A DNA stretch of 64,000 nucleotides from positions 1 through 64,000 of the forward strand of contig JBDHQI010000022.1 of the NCBI GenBank assembly GCA_039806955.1, written 5' to 3'. The stretch is from JADLHS01 sp039806955. Its GTDB lineage: Bacteria; Verrucomicrobiota; Verrucomicrobiia; Limisphaerales; JADLHS01. Position numbers and translations under genes: made by a program. Below the pieces are notes generated by a model. It saw only the letters and a list, made by a program, of their open reading frames with translations, was not told where the DNA came from and did not search any database. This document shows, in pieces, positions 1 to 7,904 of the stretch (the stretch's first letter is position 1; each line of letters begins with the position of its first letter).

Positions 1-49
1 AATTTCATCCGCGTAAGCTGGCTCCATTCAACAACTTCCGCTTACCGCT

Positions 50-460
50 TCAAAAACGTTTAATGCGCAGGCCCTGGTCGTACGTGGCGCTATTCGTGCC
101 GTCACCCACCGTCAGCAGGCGGGAAGCATCGCCATAACTGGAACCGTGATTGAACCGCAGAGACGCGGAGACGCGGAGACCGGAACTGTCGCGCCGGAGC
201 AAAGCGTCGTAATGATTCGTCACGATCACGCCATTGAGCGGCCCGCCGATGTAGGATTCCTGCAAGAGATTCCCGGCGTCATCCAGCAGCTTAGTCAGAC
301 TGGTCGCGCCGGTCATAGCTGTTGGTCACATCCGGCGTGGTGTCGCTGTAATTCACCACCCACAGTTCCCCGGCGTTGTTGTTCGTGTACCACGTCGTCA
401 CGCCCCGAACCCAAGCACGGGATTTCAAGCGGCCTTTGTGTCTGCGCCCCTGCCGCGTGA
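50..460 (-). pseudogene. Decayed RHS/YD-repeat protein fragment
   Basis: Two short minus-strand reading frames carry recognisable RHS (YD-repeat) protein sequence but lie in different frames. The upstream piece reads TWYTNNNAGELWVVNYSD...TNSYDR. The downstream piece (from about 316) reads TSLTKLLDDAGNLLQESY, then YGDASRLLTVGDGTNSATYD, the usual spacing of YD repeats. The frames meet near 300-316, where the repeat consensus would continue after one added base, so a frameshift is likely. The final LRIKRF and stop at 50 truncate the barrel repeats. No start codon, secretion signal or toxin tail is visible. The intact protein would have been a large surface or secreted polymorphic protein; this remnant is presumably dead. 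Confidence 0.6.
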
Positions 461-645
461 GTACCCGCTCCGAACCAATGACGATCATCAGTTTGATGCC
501 GGTGCTTAATTTGAAGTTGGGAGATCCGCCGTCTCACGGCTGCGACTGCAGGAATACTTAAATCGCTTTAGCTGGTGACAGAGATCGGCGCCAATGGTTC
601 TTCGTTGGCAGGCTTTCAATGCGGCGCGGATGCCGTCGCAACGGG

Positions 646-2169
646 CTACCGCGAGGTGGCCGTTGGCGCGTTGGTTGTGGAGGAGGCTTCCGGCTTTTCG
701 GTGGGCGGAGGTTCGGGAGGCAGATTCAACGCGGCACGGAGTGCGGCGCGCATCTCGTAGGGCCAGATTTCATTTTTGGGGTCCAAGACGGCCTGCAACG
801 CTTCTTTTTCCATCTCTTCATCCGAAGGCAAACCAATGGCGTCAATGCGGCCCTGACCGCCACCAATTTTCTTCATGTAGGTGGCGCGGAGAATTCGCGC
901 CAGATGTCGCAGCCCTTCGTAGCGTTGTTGGTTGCCCAAGATCAGCTCCCGATAGCTCATGATGGTCTGACCAAGAATGGCGGCGCGGACGCGGTCGCGG
1001 GAAGTCTCGCTGACGTCCTCCGCGATACGATCCAGTGCGAACTCTTCCAGGGTAATTTTACCGGGCAGGGAATCAGGGCGATTCGCGATGAGCGGTTTAT
1101 CCGGATATTTTTGGCCGAGGTAGCGGTACCATTTCAAGGCCTCCGGAATGCGATCGTTCTCGTAAAGGAAATAGGCGGCGTTGATGAGCAGATTGCGATG
1201 CGCGCTCTCAATGTTATTGCGCATGTTGGGTTCGTCAATCATCGCCTGTTCGTAGGCATCACTGACTTTTTGCACAATGTCGAGGTTGGGCAGCGTGTCA
1301 AACGTCTTGGTGAACGGATCCGCGAGCAACCGGCCGCGCTGGAAGCTCAATTGCATGGATTGATAGATGACGCGACGCAACTGGATCAAGTCCTCCTGCT
1401 TCACTTTGGTGGGATGTTCCCGGGCTTTCTCGAGTCCGAGCGCGGCCCAATAAATCGCGTGTGTTTCCGGCAGCCGCCATTCCAACGGCCCGTATTTTTC
1501 GTTCACCTGTTCCATGAACTCCGGGTCCATCTTGAACCGGTTGGTCAGGATTCCCAGCCGTTGAAATTCCTCGGGCGTTTGCGGATGGAGCAGTTCGTTC
1601 AGATTAGGTTCGCCCTTGCCGAAGACTTCGGACATTTCCTTGAGCCACTCGTTTTTGTAATAGACGTTCGCATCATCGAGGTTCGCGCCCATCTTGTGCT
1701 GGAAGTGCCAGGCCAGTTCGCGATACAGCAGGACGTCGTTGGGATTATATTTCAATCCTTCATCGCGCAGCAATTCGATGCCGCGTTCCACCCAGCGCCA
1801 GCGGTCGGGATAATCCTTGAACTTCACCGAGATGTTATAGGACATGTTCCAGGCTTGGAACACCCAGACCGCGCTGAAGTGCGGTTCGAGCTTGGTGATC
1901 CAATCCGACAGTTGCGCCATCTCGAAAAACTTGTCGTCCTCCTGCAATTCTGAAGCGCGAATCCAAAGGAAGTTGGCGATCAAACCGCGGAAACCTCCCA
2001 GTGCCACCGTGGTGAAGGCGAGCAACGGTGGCGCGTTCTCCAACGGCGTGACGCGCGTCAGCCCCAGACTTTCCCGGTCGCGATTCAACTGCCGCTGCGT
2101 AAAGGTCGCGCCGAGCAACATGACGGCGGCCAGCAGCAGGAGCAGGATTTTTTTCGCGCGGGAATTCAT
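646..2169 (-). CDS. Membrane-anchored helical-repeat protein of an ABC exporter operon
   Basis: This 507-aa protein begins with a basic, hydrophobic segment (about residues 6-24) that looks like an uncleaved anchor or signal peptide. The rest is soluble and rich in W, Y, L and E in a TPR-like helical pattern: FQAWNMSYNISVKFKDYPDRW, ELAWHFQHKM, ALKWYRYLGQKYPDKP. I do not recognise a named family. It starts about 10 nt after the stop of the ABC-2 permease and is the last gene of that operon, so it is probably an extracytoplasmic partner of the exporter. The C-terminal 25 residues are Pro/Thr/Ser-rich low complexity. Function unknown. Confidence 0.8.
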   Translation of the reverse strand: MNSRAKKILLLLLAAVMLLGATFTQRQLNRDRESLGLTRVTPLENAPPLLAFTTVALGGFRGLIANFLWIRASELQEDDKFFEMAQLSDWITKLEPHFSAVWVFQAWNMSYNISVKFKDYPDRWRWVERGIELLRDEGLKYNPNDVLLYRELAWHFQHKMGANLDDANVYYKNEWLKEMSEVFGKGEPNLNELLHPQTPEEFQRLGILTNRFKMDPEFMEQVNEKYGPLEWRLPETHAIYWAALGLEKAREHPTKVKQEDLIQLRRVIYQSMQLSFQRGRLLADPFTKTFDTLPNLDIVQKVSDAYEQAMIDEPNMRNNIESAHRNLLINAAYFLYENDRIPEALKWYRYLGQKYPDKPLIANRPDSLPGKITLEEFALDRIAEDVSETSRDRVRAAILGQTIMSYRELILGNQQRYEGLRHLARILRATYMKKIGGGQGRIDAIGLPSDEEMEKEALQAVLDPKNEIWPYEMRAALRAALNLPPEPPPTEKPEASSTTNAPTATSR

Positions 2170-2179
2170 GGGAATGACG

Positions 2180-3595
2180 TCACGATTGCGGTTGCGCCGT
2201 GGCCAGTTCGCGTTGCGTAAAGGCCCAGATGCCCAGTGCCGCCAGGATTCCGCCCAGGACGAGAATGATCTGCACTACCGCGCGGAATAGTTCCAGCCAG
2301 GTGATGCTCCGACCCGCGCTCAATTGGTCAATGGGCGAAAAGCCCTTGGCGAGGTTGATGATGGTTAAAACGCCTTTGAAGACCGGGATGACGACGGGAT
2401 CCAGCGGCGAGCCGCGTTCACCCGTTTCCTGGTTGTAGGTCATAAACGTGCCTTCCGTGACCGCGTTCTTCAATGTGCTCGAGGAAAAAACCACCACCAA
2501 GGCGGCACAGGATGCGAAGGCGGCCACCGGGAAGGAGAGGAAACTCGCCATCGCCAGTCCCAGCGCCGCGAGCAATGCCATCCAGCAAAAGATGATGCCC
2601 AAACCGCGCGCAAAATTCAGGGCGAAACTGCCATCCCGATATAAAACCTCAATCCCATCGGTGGTGGTGAACAGCAGTGCCAAGTTGTTGGGGTTGACGA
2701 CGGTCACGGTCAGGATCCCATCTTGATCAAATAAATCCGGTGGAATTTCAAACTCATGGAACGTGTCCGGCGCGAGGCTCATGGCCTCTTCGGTTTGCCA
2801 GAGGGGCGTTTCCTGCGGGACTCCCACCTGCCAGAACACCGGAAAGGTTTGCGATGTATTTTGATCGGACGTGTTGAATTTGATCCGCAAATACAGCGGT
2901 TGGCCGTGCAGAAAGTTTTTGGCGTAACCGAGATCAATTTTCCAGCTCTGCTGATAACCCGGCGGGACATTTTGTATGAAGCTCAACAGGTTTTGTCGGA
3001 TCTGCTCGCGTAATTGCGCCACTTCCGCCGTGGTCAGGTGCGGATTCTTTTCGTGCGCGGCGCGGAGCCGACGGTCGGTCTCCTGTGCGATTTCAGATGC
3101 CAGCGAAGGCGGTCGCGCCGAAGCGCGGGCCACCAACACCTCGTTGCGCAGTTTTTGTTGTTCCGCCGCCGGCAGGTGCGCGGCCCGCCATTGCAGAATT
3201 ACAAAGACGCTCAACCCGGAGATGAGCAACAAGGCGGCGTTCAAGGACATCAGCCCGATCCATTTGCCGATCCAGATTTGCCAGCGCCCGATGGGTTTCA
3301 CCACCACCATTTGCATCTGGCATTCTTCGATGTCGCGCGCCAGTGTGCCGCACGCCAGCCACAACGTCGAAAGGCCGAGCAGCCCGGTGATGCTGCTCAG
3401 CGTGTAGGTGAGCAAAATCTGCGTGAACCCGCGCGCCGTGCCGTCGTCCTTGATCAGTAGCGGCAAGCCCACCACCGCTGCGAGCAGCAGCAGGGCCAGC
3501 ACCAAAAACAGTCGGAAGCGGAAGGCGGCCTTCCACGTCAACACCGCGATGGTCCAAATCTGTTTCACGCCGCGACAATCAGGGTTGTCCGCCAT
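2180..3595 (-). CDS. ABC-2 type transporter permease
   Basis: About 471 aa. The first membrane segment (FRLFLVLALLLLAAVVGLPLL) is followed by a stretch resembling other ABC-2 permeases (TLSSITGLLGLSTLWLACGTLARDIEECQMQMVVVKPIGRWQIWIGKWIGL), a large periplasmic domain of about 200 residues, and a cluster of C-terminal helices. I chose the ATG at 3595, which overlaps the end of the upstream ATPase gene by 17 nt and has AAGAAGG directly in front. A GTG at 3568 is an alternative without overlap. It should form the membrane channel for the ATPase encoded immediately upstream. The extruded periplasmic domain resembles Nos/Gld-type exporters. The substrate cannot be deduced. Confidence 0.85.
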   Translation of the reverse strand: MADNPDCRGVKQIWTIAVLTWKAAFRFRLFLVLALLLLAAVVGLPLLIKDDGTARGFTQILLTYTLSSITGLLGLSTLWLACGTLARDIEECQMQMVVVKPIGRWQIWIGKWIGLMSLNAALLLISGLSVFVILQWRAAHLPAAEQQKLRNEVLVARASARPPSLASEIAQETDRRLRAAHEKNPHLTTAEVAQLREQIRQNLLSFIQNVPPGYQQSWKIDLGYAKNFLHGQPLYLRIKFNTSDQNTSQTFPVFWQVGVPQETPLWQTEEAMSLAPDTFHEFEIPPDLFDQDGILTVTVVNPNNLALLFTTTDGIEVLYRDGSFALNFARGLGIIFCWMALLAALGLAMASFLSFPVAAFASCAALVVVFSSSTLKNAVTEGTFMTYNQETGERGSPLDPVVIPVFKGVLTIINLAKGFSPIDQLSAGRSITWLELFRAVVQIILVLGGILAALGIWAFTQRELATAQPQS

Positions 3596-4772
3596 CCTTC
3601 TTTCCCAGCAACGAGGAAAGCTTCGCATCGGCTTGCGACAGGTCAGCCGCGTTTTCCTCCGCAATTTTCGGGGCGAGTGAGGAGCGGGTGGGTTCGGTCC
3701 TGGTCAACGACTCCAGTTTCTTTTCGTCCACGGCGGGTTGGGCCGGTGACGATAATTCCGGCGCGGCCACGGGCGGCGTCGGTAACGTCAATTTCTCCAG
3801 CAGCTTGTCGGATGCCGGTGCGGTCTCAACGCCGGCCCGCAAGTATTCGGCCACGCGCGCGCCGGATTGCGCGCCGCTGGTGGTCTGGGCCGCCTGCTTC
3901 GCCTTCTCGACTACTTCGAGGAAATAGCTTTCGAGGTTTTGCGTCGGGTTATCCACCCGCACTTCGCCCGAGCCGATGTCTTTGCGGATGATTTCCAGCA
4001 CGCGTTCCATCGTCGGTCGCGGCAGCACGGGCGTGGTGATGCGCAACGTGTCCGGTTTGGCGAGCAATTCCTGCAACGTGCCGAGCGCCTGAATCTTGCC
4101 TCCGTAATAAATGACCACGCGATCGCAGACATCTTCCACGTCCGAGAGCAGGTGACTGCTGAGAATGACCGTCTTGCCGCGCTTGGCGAGGGCGATGATC
4201 AAATCCTTGATCTCGCGACAGCCGATGGGATCGAGGCCCGCCGTGGGTTCATCGAGAATGACCAGGTCAGGATCATTGATGAGCGCCTGCGCCAGACCGA
4301 TGCGCCGTTGCATGCCTTTGGAAAATTCGCCCACCGCCCGGGTGCGGGTCTGGTTCAAGCCGACCATTTCGAGCAATTGCTCGGCGCGTTTATCGCGGTC
4401 GCCCTTATCGAGGTGGAACAGGTTGCCGAAGAAATCCAGCGTCTCGCGCGAATCCAGATAGCGATAGAGATAGGATTCCTCGGGCAGATAACCAATGCGC
4501 GCCTTGGTTTGCACGTGCCGCGGAGATTCGCCAAAAACGGCGATGTGACCCTTCGTCGGATAGAGCAAACCGAGCAGCATTTTGACGGTGGTGGATTTCC
4601 CCGAGCCGTTCGGTCCGAGCAACCCAAACACCTCGCCGCGTTTCACGTCGAAATCCACGTTATCCACCGCGCGTGCCTTGGGTCGTCCCCAAAAGTCCTT
4701 GAAAACCTTGGTCAGACCGCGCACCGAAACGACCACGTCGGCGGATTGTGGATTGGGTTCAATGGCAGTCAT
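3579..4772 (-). CDS. ABC transporter ATP-binding protein
   Basis: A 397-aa ATPase with all ABC motifs: Walker A GPNGSGKS (residues 53-60), signature FSKGMQRR (150-157), Walker B VILDEP (172-177) and the switch histidine in SSHLLS (about 207). The nucleotide-binding domain ends near residue 235. A long tail follows, first helical and then Ala/Pro/Ser-rich (PPVAAPELSSPAQP), ending in an acidic and lysine-rich segment; this extension of about 150 residues is longer than usual. It heads the exporter operon with the ABC-2 permease and the repeat protein. Its start lies 25 nt behind the stop of a Doc-like toxin gene. Its first 20 codons exist a second time at 5413-5472. Confidence 0.92.
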   Translation of the reverse strand: MTAIEPNPQSADVVVSVRGLTKVFKDFWGRPKARAVDNVDFDVKRGEVFGLLGPNGSGKSTTVKMLLGLLYPTKGHIAVFGESPRHVQTKARIGYLPEESYLYRYLDSRETLDFFGNLFHLDKGDRDKRAEQLLEMVGLNQTRTRAVGEFSKGMQRRIGLAQALINDPDLVILDEPTAGLDPIGCREIKDLIIALAKRGKTVILSSHLLSDVEDVCDRVVIYYGGKIQALGTLQELLAKPDTLRITTPVLPRPTMERVLEIIRKDIGSGEVRVDNPTQNLESYFLEVVEKAKQAAQTTSGAQSGARVAEYLRAGVETAPASDKLLEKLTLPTPPVAAPELSSPAQPAVDEKKLESLTRTEPTRSSLAPKIAEENAADLSQADAKLSSLLGKKDGGQP

Positions 4773-4795
4773 GCAAACTTATCATGCAAACTTAT
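4770..4795. repeat. Perfect 13-bp tandem direct repeat at the toxin/ATPase junction
   Basis: The unit catgcaaacttat occurs twice without spacer at 4770-4782 and 4783-4795. The first copy contains the complement of the ATPase start codon, and the second ends 2 nt before the toxin stop codon. It lies exactly at the edge of the toxin/antitoxin insertion and may be a scar of that event or replication slippage. Confidence 0.9.
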
Positions 4796-4796
4796 T

Positions 4797-5180
4797 TTAT
4801 TCGTTAGCGTATTTGCGGAAAATTTCCGCCAAGTCCACTTTTGTCTTTTTCTTTTCCGTAATGTCAATCATTGCGGAATACAATTCCCATGGCGACGGTT
4901 TGGCATAAATACCGTTCATCGCTAGAAAAACCAATGCCGACGCGACGGCAGTGCGTTTATTTCCGTCAATAAATGCCTGTGATTCCGCCAGATAAAAAGC
5001 GTAACCCGCAGCCACGTCAAATAAATCACCATTGGCGTAATAAAAAGTGTTTCGCGCCGAAGCCAGCGCGGATTCAATCAATCCGGCATCGCGCACGCCT
5101 TCGCCGCCACCGTGTTCGGCCAGGCTTCGGGTATGAATGCGATGAACTTCATCAAGCGTTAAAAAATCCGGCTCGTTCAC
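4797..5180 (-). CDS. Doc/Fic-family toxin with Gln in place of the motif His
   Basis: A 127-aa protein of the death-on-curing (Doc) branch of the Fic family, opening with PDFLTLDEVHRIHTRSLAEHGG and continuing GVRDAGLIESALASARNTFYY. The Fic core motif reads QAFIDGNKRTA; canonical members have His where this one has Gln. The start is the GTG at 5180, which overlaps the antitoxin stop as GTGA, so translation is probably coupled. Family members inactivate translation by phosphorylating EF-Tu (Doc) or AMPylate targets (Fic), both normally using the motif His. The toxin is therefore either a natural Q-variant with altered chemistry or inactive. It sits with its antitoxin between an ABC exporter operon and a partial copy of that operon's first gene. 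Confidence 0.85.
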   Translation of the reverse strand: MNEPDFLTLDEVHRIHTRSLAEHGGGEGVRDAGLIESALASARNTFYYANGDLFDVAAGYAFYLAESQAFIDGNKRTAVASALVFLAMNGIYAKPSPWELYSAMIDITEKKKTKVDLAEIFRKYANE

Positions 5181-5380
5181 TTGGCCAGCGCGCTTAAAAG
5201 TTGCCGGTTTTCCCGGAAGACGACATCGCACGCTTCGTCAAACGAAAGTTTTTTTCCAAGCCACGGTTTTGAATCTGTGCTCATGCCGCCGACCACTTTT
5301 TTGGTGAACAGAACAAAAAGTTCCCGTTGCTCCTCGTCGGACAATTCTTCAATTTGCCGCATGATTTCTGTGGCACTCAT
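5177..5380 (-). CDS. Antitoxin partner of the Doc-like toxin
   Basis: A 67-aa acidic, helical protein (MSATEIMRQIEELSDEEQRE... then KKLSFDEACDVVFRENRQLLSALAK). The first half resembles short addiction-module antitoxins that begin with an EI-hydrophobic-DEEQ helix; the second half could be the toxin-binding tail. It precedes the toxin gene and overlaps it by 4 nt, the standard antitoxin-first order. Its own ATG overlaps the TGA of the short upstream frame at 5377-5472, again as ATGA. The assignment rests mainly on position and size. If a repressor, its operator should lie upstream of the leader frame. Confidence 0.65.
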   Translation of the reverse strand: MSATEIMRQIEELSDEEQRELFVLFTKKVVGGMSTDSKPWLGKKLSFDEACDVVFRENRQLLSALAK

Positions 5381-5472
5381 ACTTTGAATTTAACTAATTT
5401 TGCCGCCTCATCAAGCCCGCGCACCGAGACGACCACGCCAGCGGATTGCGGATTTGTTTCAGTCGCGGTCAT
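5377..5472 (-). CDS. 31-codon leader frame built from a copied ABC ATPase 5' end
   Basis: This frame encodes MTATETNPQSAGVVVSVRGL, then DEAAKLVKFKV and a stop. The first 20 residues match the N-terminus of the ABC ATPase at 4772 with three substitutions (I4T, P6T, D12G); the DNA differs at about 11 of 60 positions. After codon 20 similarity stops abruptly. The stop TGA overlaps the antitoxin ATG, and its own ATG overlaps the stop of a zinc-ribbon frame. It may be a non-functional scar or a translated leader that couples the antitoxin to upstream translation. The copy itself is certain; expression is not shown. Confidence 0.45.
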   Translation of the reverse strand: MTATETNPQSAGVVVSVRGLDEAAKLVKFKV

Positions 5473-5838
5473 TTTTTATTAGCTTTCAACTTCTGCCATT
5501 TCGCGACGTAATGCTCATCAGTGAGCTTGTGGTCGTTATACTTTTGCAGCGTATAAAAAACGCCGTGGTGCAAAGAAAGGCTGCATTGCGGACAAACTCG
5601 CAGCGCTGGCTTTCTTATCAAAAATTCGCTTCCACACCGAATACATTAGCCTGCCCATTCCCAATTCCAAGCCATCACAATCTTCCAGTCGCTTAACCTC
5701 ACTCTTGTCCAGCGTCGCGCTTATTTCATCCACTGCATACTTTGGTGGAATCAAATCACCGGCAACACCATGCCGTGAATCACCTTTCCGCTGCATCACC
5801 AACCCGCACAACGGACGGATTAGCGTGCTTGAAGTCAT
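5469..5838 (-). pseudogene. Zinc-ribbon gene remnant with frameshift
   Basis: A 58-codon stretch (5645 to 5469, no start codon) contains two cysteine pairs, CIRC and CPQC, 14 residues apart, followed by HHGVFYTLQKYNDHKLTDEHY and a lysine-rich tail. That is the pattern of a treble-clef or zinc-ribbon domain. In-frame stop TAA at 5646-5648 closes it upstream. A different frame remains open from 5838 to 5536 (100 codons) with no recognisable motifs. I infer one decayed gene whose C-terminus is preserved. Its TGA overlaps the ATG of the copied ATPase 5' end, so it may have been the original first gene of the ABC operon. Confidence 0.35.
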
Positions 5839-5856
5839 ACAACATCAGTCCGATCC

Positions 5857-7875
5857 TCACGCCGCCTTGGGCGTCAGTGATCCCGCCGGCGCCACCGGCG
5901 AACCGGAGTGGCCGCCATCGTGCGGGCGGGCTTCAGGTTGATAATGTTCCAGTTCCTCGCCCTTGCGGACCAGTCGCGCGCTGTTAAAAATCACAATTAA
6001 CGAACCGACGTTGTGCAGAATGGCGGCAACGATCGGCGTCAACCAACCAAAGGCGGCCGCGCTCAGGCCGCTGACGATGAACAGCACGCCGAAGAGGAAA
6101 TTCTGGTTGATGACGGCACGTGTGCTCTGGGACAACTTGACCAGGAACGGCAGACGCCGCAGATCGTTGTTCATCAGCGCGATTGTGGCGCTGTGGATGG
6201 CCACTTCGCTGCCGGCGGCGCCCATCGCGATGCCAATATCGCCGGCGGCCAAAGCCGGGGCGTCATTCACGCCATCGCCCACCACGGCCACTTTGTAGCC
6301 TTTCGATTTTACGTGATGGACAAAATCCACCTTGTTCTGCGGCAGGCAATCGCCCTGCGCCTCTTCGCAACCGATTTCAGTCGCCACGCGCGCGGCCACC
6401 GGCTGGCGGTCGCCGGAAACCATCGCGATGCGGCGCACGCCAAATTCGCGCAGGTCCGTCAGCACTTCGCGGGCTTCGGCGCGCGTTTGATCCTGCAAGC
6501 CAATCCAGCCGATGCACTTTCCATCACGCGCCACAAAAATCAGACTCCAGCCTTCGGTGATGTTTAAGTCCACGGACTTTTCGAACTCGCTGCTGATACC
6601 GTTGTCCTTGAGCCATTGGGCGCGACCAACCAGCACTTTGTCGTTGCCGATGTCGGCTTTAACGCCGCGTCCGGCGGTTTCCACGAAGTTTTGCGGTTCG
6701 ACCAGCGGCACGCCGGCTTCGGCGGCGATTTTGGTCAGCGCCTTGGCGGTCGGATGGTTGCTGTATTTTTCCGCGCTGGTCGCGATTCGCAGCAACTCCG
6801 CCGGTTTCACCTCGCCCAGCGGATTGAGCCGACTGACGGCCAGCTCGCCCGTCGTGAGCGTGCCGGTTTTGTCGAAAACGAAAGCGTTGATCTTTGCTGC
6901 GGCTTCAATGTCCGCCACGTTCTTGATCAGAATGCCCAACCGCGCGGCGGCCGAAAGCGCGGCGACCATGGCGGTGGGGGTTGCGAGGATGAACGCGCAC
7001 GGACAGGAAACCACCAGCACGGCAATGACGCGGTCGAGGTCGCGCGTGAAGGCCCAAACCAACGCGCCAATCACCAGCACCAGCGGCGTGTAGAACGCCA
7101 TGTACTGATCCATAATCTTCATGATCGGCAGTTTGGTTTTTTCCGCCGCCAGAATCAGTTCCCGCACCCGACCCAGCGTCGTGTCCTGACCGGCGCGGTT
7201 GACTTTGATTTCGAGCACACCCGTCAGATTCATGGTGCCGGCAAAAACTTCGTCCCCGGTTTTCTTATCCACCGGCAGGGATTCACCGGTAATGGTGGCC
7301 TGATTGAATGAGCCTTGGCCGTTCAAAATCACTCCATCCGCCGCGACGTTGTCTCCCGGGCGAACCCGGATCACGTCGCCAATGGCGAGTTCGCTTGCGG
7401 GCACTTCCTCCTCGGATTTATCAGCCTTGATGCGCCGCGCCTTGGTGGGCGTGAGTTTGATGAGAGATTCAATGGAAGCGCGCGCGCCTTCGGCCGTATG
7501 CGTTTCAATGACCTCTCCCAGCAGCATGAAGAAGGCGACGACGCCCGCCGTTTTGTAATCGCCGGAGGCGAACGCCGCCAGCACCGCGATGGCAACCAGT
7601 TCATTGATGCTCAACCGGCCTTTGCGCAAATCTTGAATGGCCGTGACCATGATGGGGTAGCCGAGAATGATGGCGCCGATCATCGCGCTGGCGCCCGCAA
7701 CGACGTGAGCGCCAGTGAACACCCAGTCCACAATAAAAGCGTTCACGACGAAGACCAGCCCGAGCAGCATCCAGGTCAACCCGACGTTGCTGTGCTCGTG
7801 ATCATGGCCGCAACCGCAACCGTCGCCGTGATGCGGCTCGGATGCTTCGCGAGTAAGAAGGGAAGTGACTTGCAT
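5857..7875 (-). CDS. Heavy-metal P1B-type ATPase (Zn/Cd/Pb class)
   Basis: A 672-aa ion pump with TGES (196-199), the CPC ion-binding motif (291-293), phosphorylation motif DKTGT (335-339), the P1B-specific HP dipeptide (374-375) and GDGVNDAP (533-540). The N-terminus has no HMA fold but a short Cys/His cluster (GCGCGHDHEH, residues 19-28). The C-terminus also ends His-rich (HDGGHSG). These tails and the CPC motif, rather than CPH or SPC, favour Zn/Cd/Pb export; copper is not excluded. The gene lies 29 nt after the third SPFH gene on the same strand and is probably the distal gene of that operon. No metal-responsive regulator is adjacent. Confidence 0.93.
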   Translation of the reverse strand: MQVTSLLTREASEPHHGDGCGCGHDHEHSNVGLTWMLLGLVFVVNAFIVDWVFTGAHVVAGASAMIGAIILGYPIMVTAIQDLRKGRLSINELVAIAVLAAFASGDYKTAGVVAFFMLLGEVIETHTAEGARASIESLIKLTPTKARRIKADKSEEEVPASELAIGDVIRVRPGDNVAADGVILNGQGSFNQATITGESLPVDKKTGDEVFAGTMNLTGVLEIKVNRAGQDTTLGRVRELILAAEKTKLPIMKIMDQYMAFYTPLVLVIGALVWAFTRDLDRVIAVLVVSCPCAFILATPTAMVAALSAAARLGILIKNVADIEAAAKINAFVFDKTGTLTTGELAVSRLNPLGEVKPAELLRIATSAEKYSNHPTAKALTKIAAEAGVPLVEPQNFVETAGRGVKADIGNDKVLVGRAQWLKDNGISSEFEKSVDLNITEGWSLIFVARDGKCIGWIGLQDQTRAEAREVLTDLREFGVRRIAMVSGDRQPVAARVATEIGCEEAQGDCLPQNKVDFVHHVKSKGYKVAVVGDGVNDAPALAAGDIGIAMGAAGSEVAIHSATIALMNNDLRRLPFLVKLSQSTRAVINQNFLFGVLFIVSGLSAAAFGWLTPIVAAILHNVGSLIVIFNSARLVRKGEELEHYQPEARPHDGGHSGSPVAPAGSLTPKAA

Positions 7876-7904
7876 ACGCCAAAAGAGTTACAGGAGTTTC
7901 CGGT

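Noticed and set aside
619..1953. Open frame of 444 codons on the plus strand
   Set aside because: It is antisense to the membrane-anchored repeat protein (646-2169), which has an anchor helix and operon context. The plus-strand translation is Arg/Phe/Gly-rich without motifs, a typical shadow in GC-rich DNA.
3867..4925. Open frame of 352 codons on the plus strand
   Set aside because: Antisense to the ABC ATPase with intact motifs and running across the toxin boundary; no family features.
5536..5838. Open frame of 100 codons on the minus strand as an intact gene
   Set aside because: No motif or initiation signal, and the convincing zinc-ribbon residues lie in another frame of the same stretch; treated as part of a remnant.
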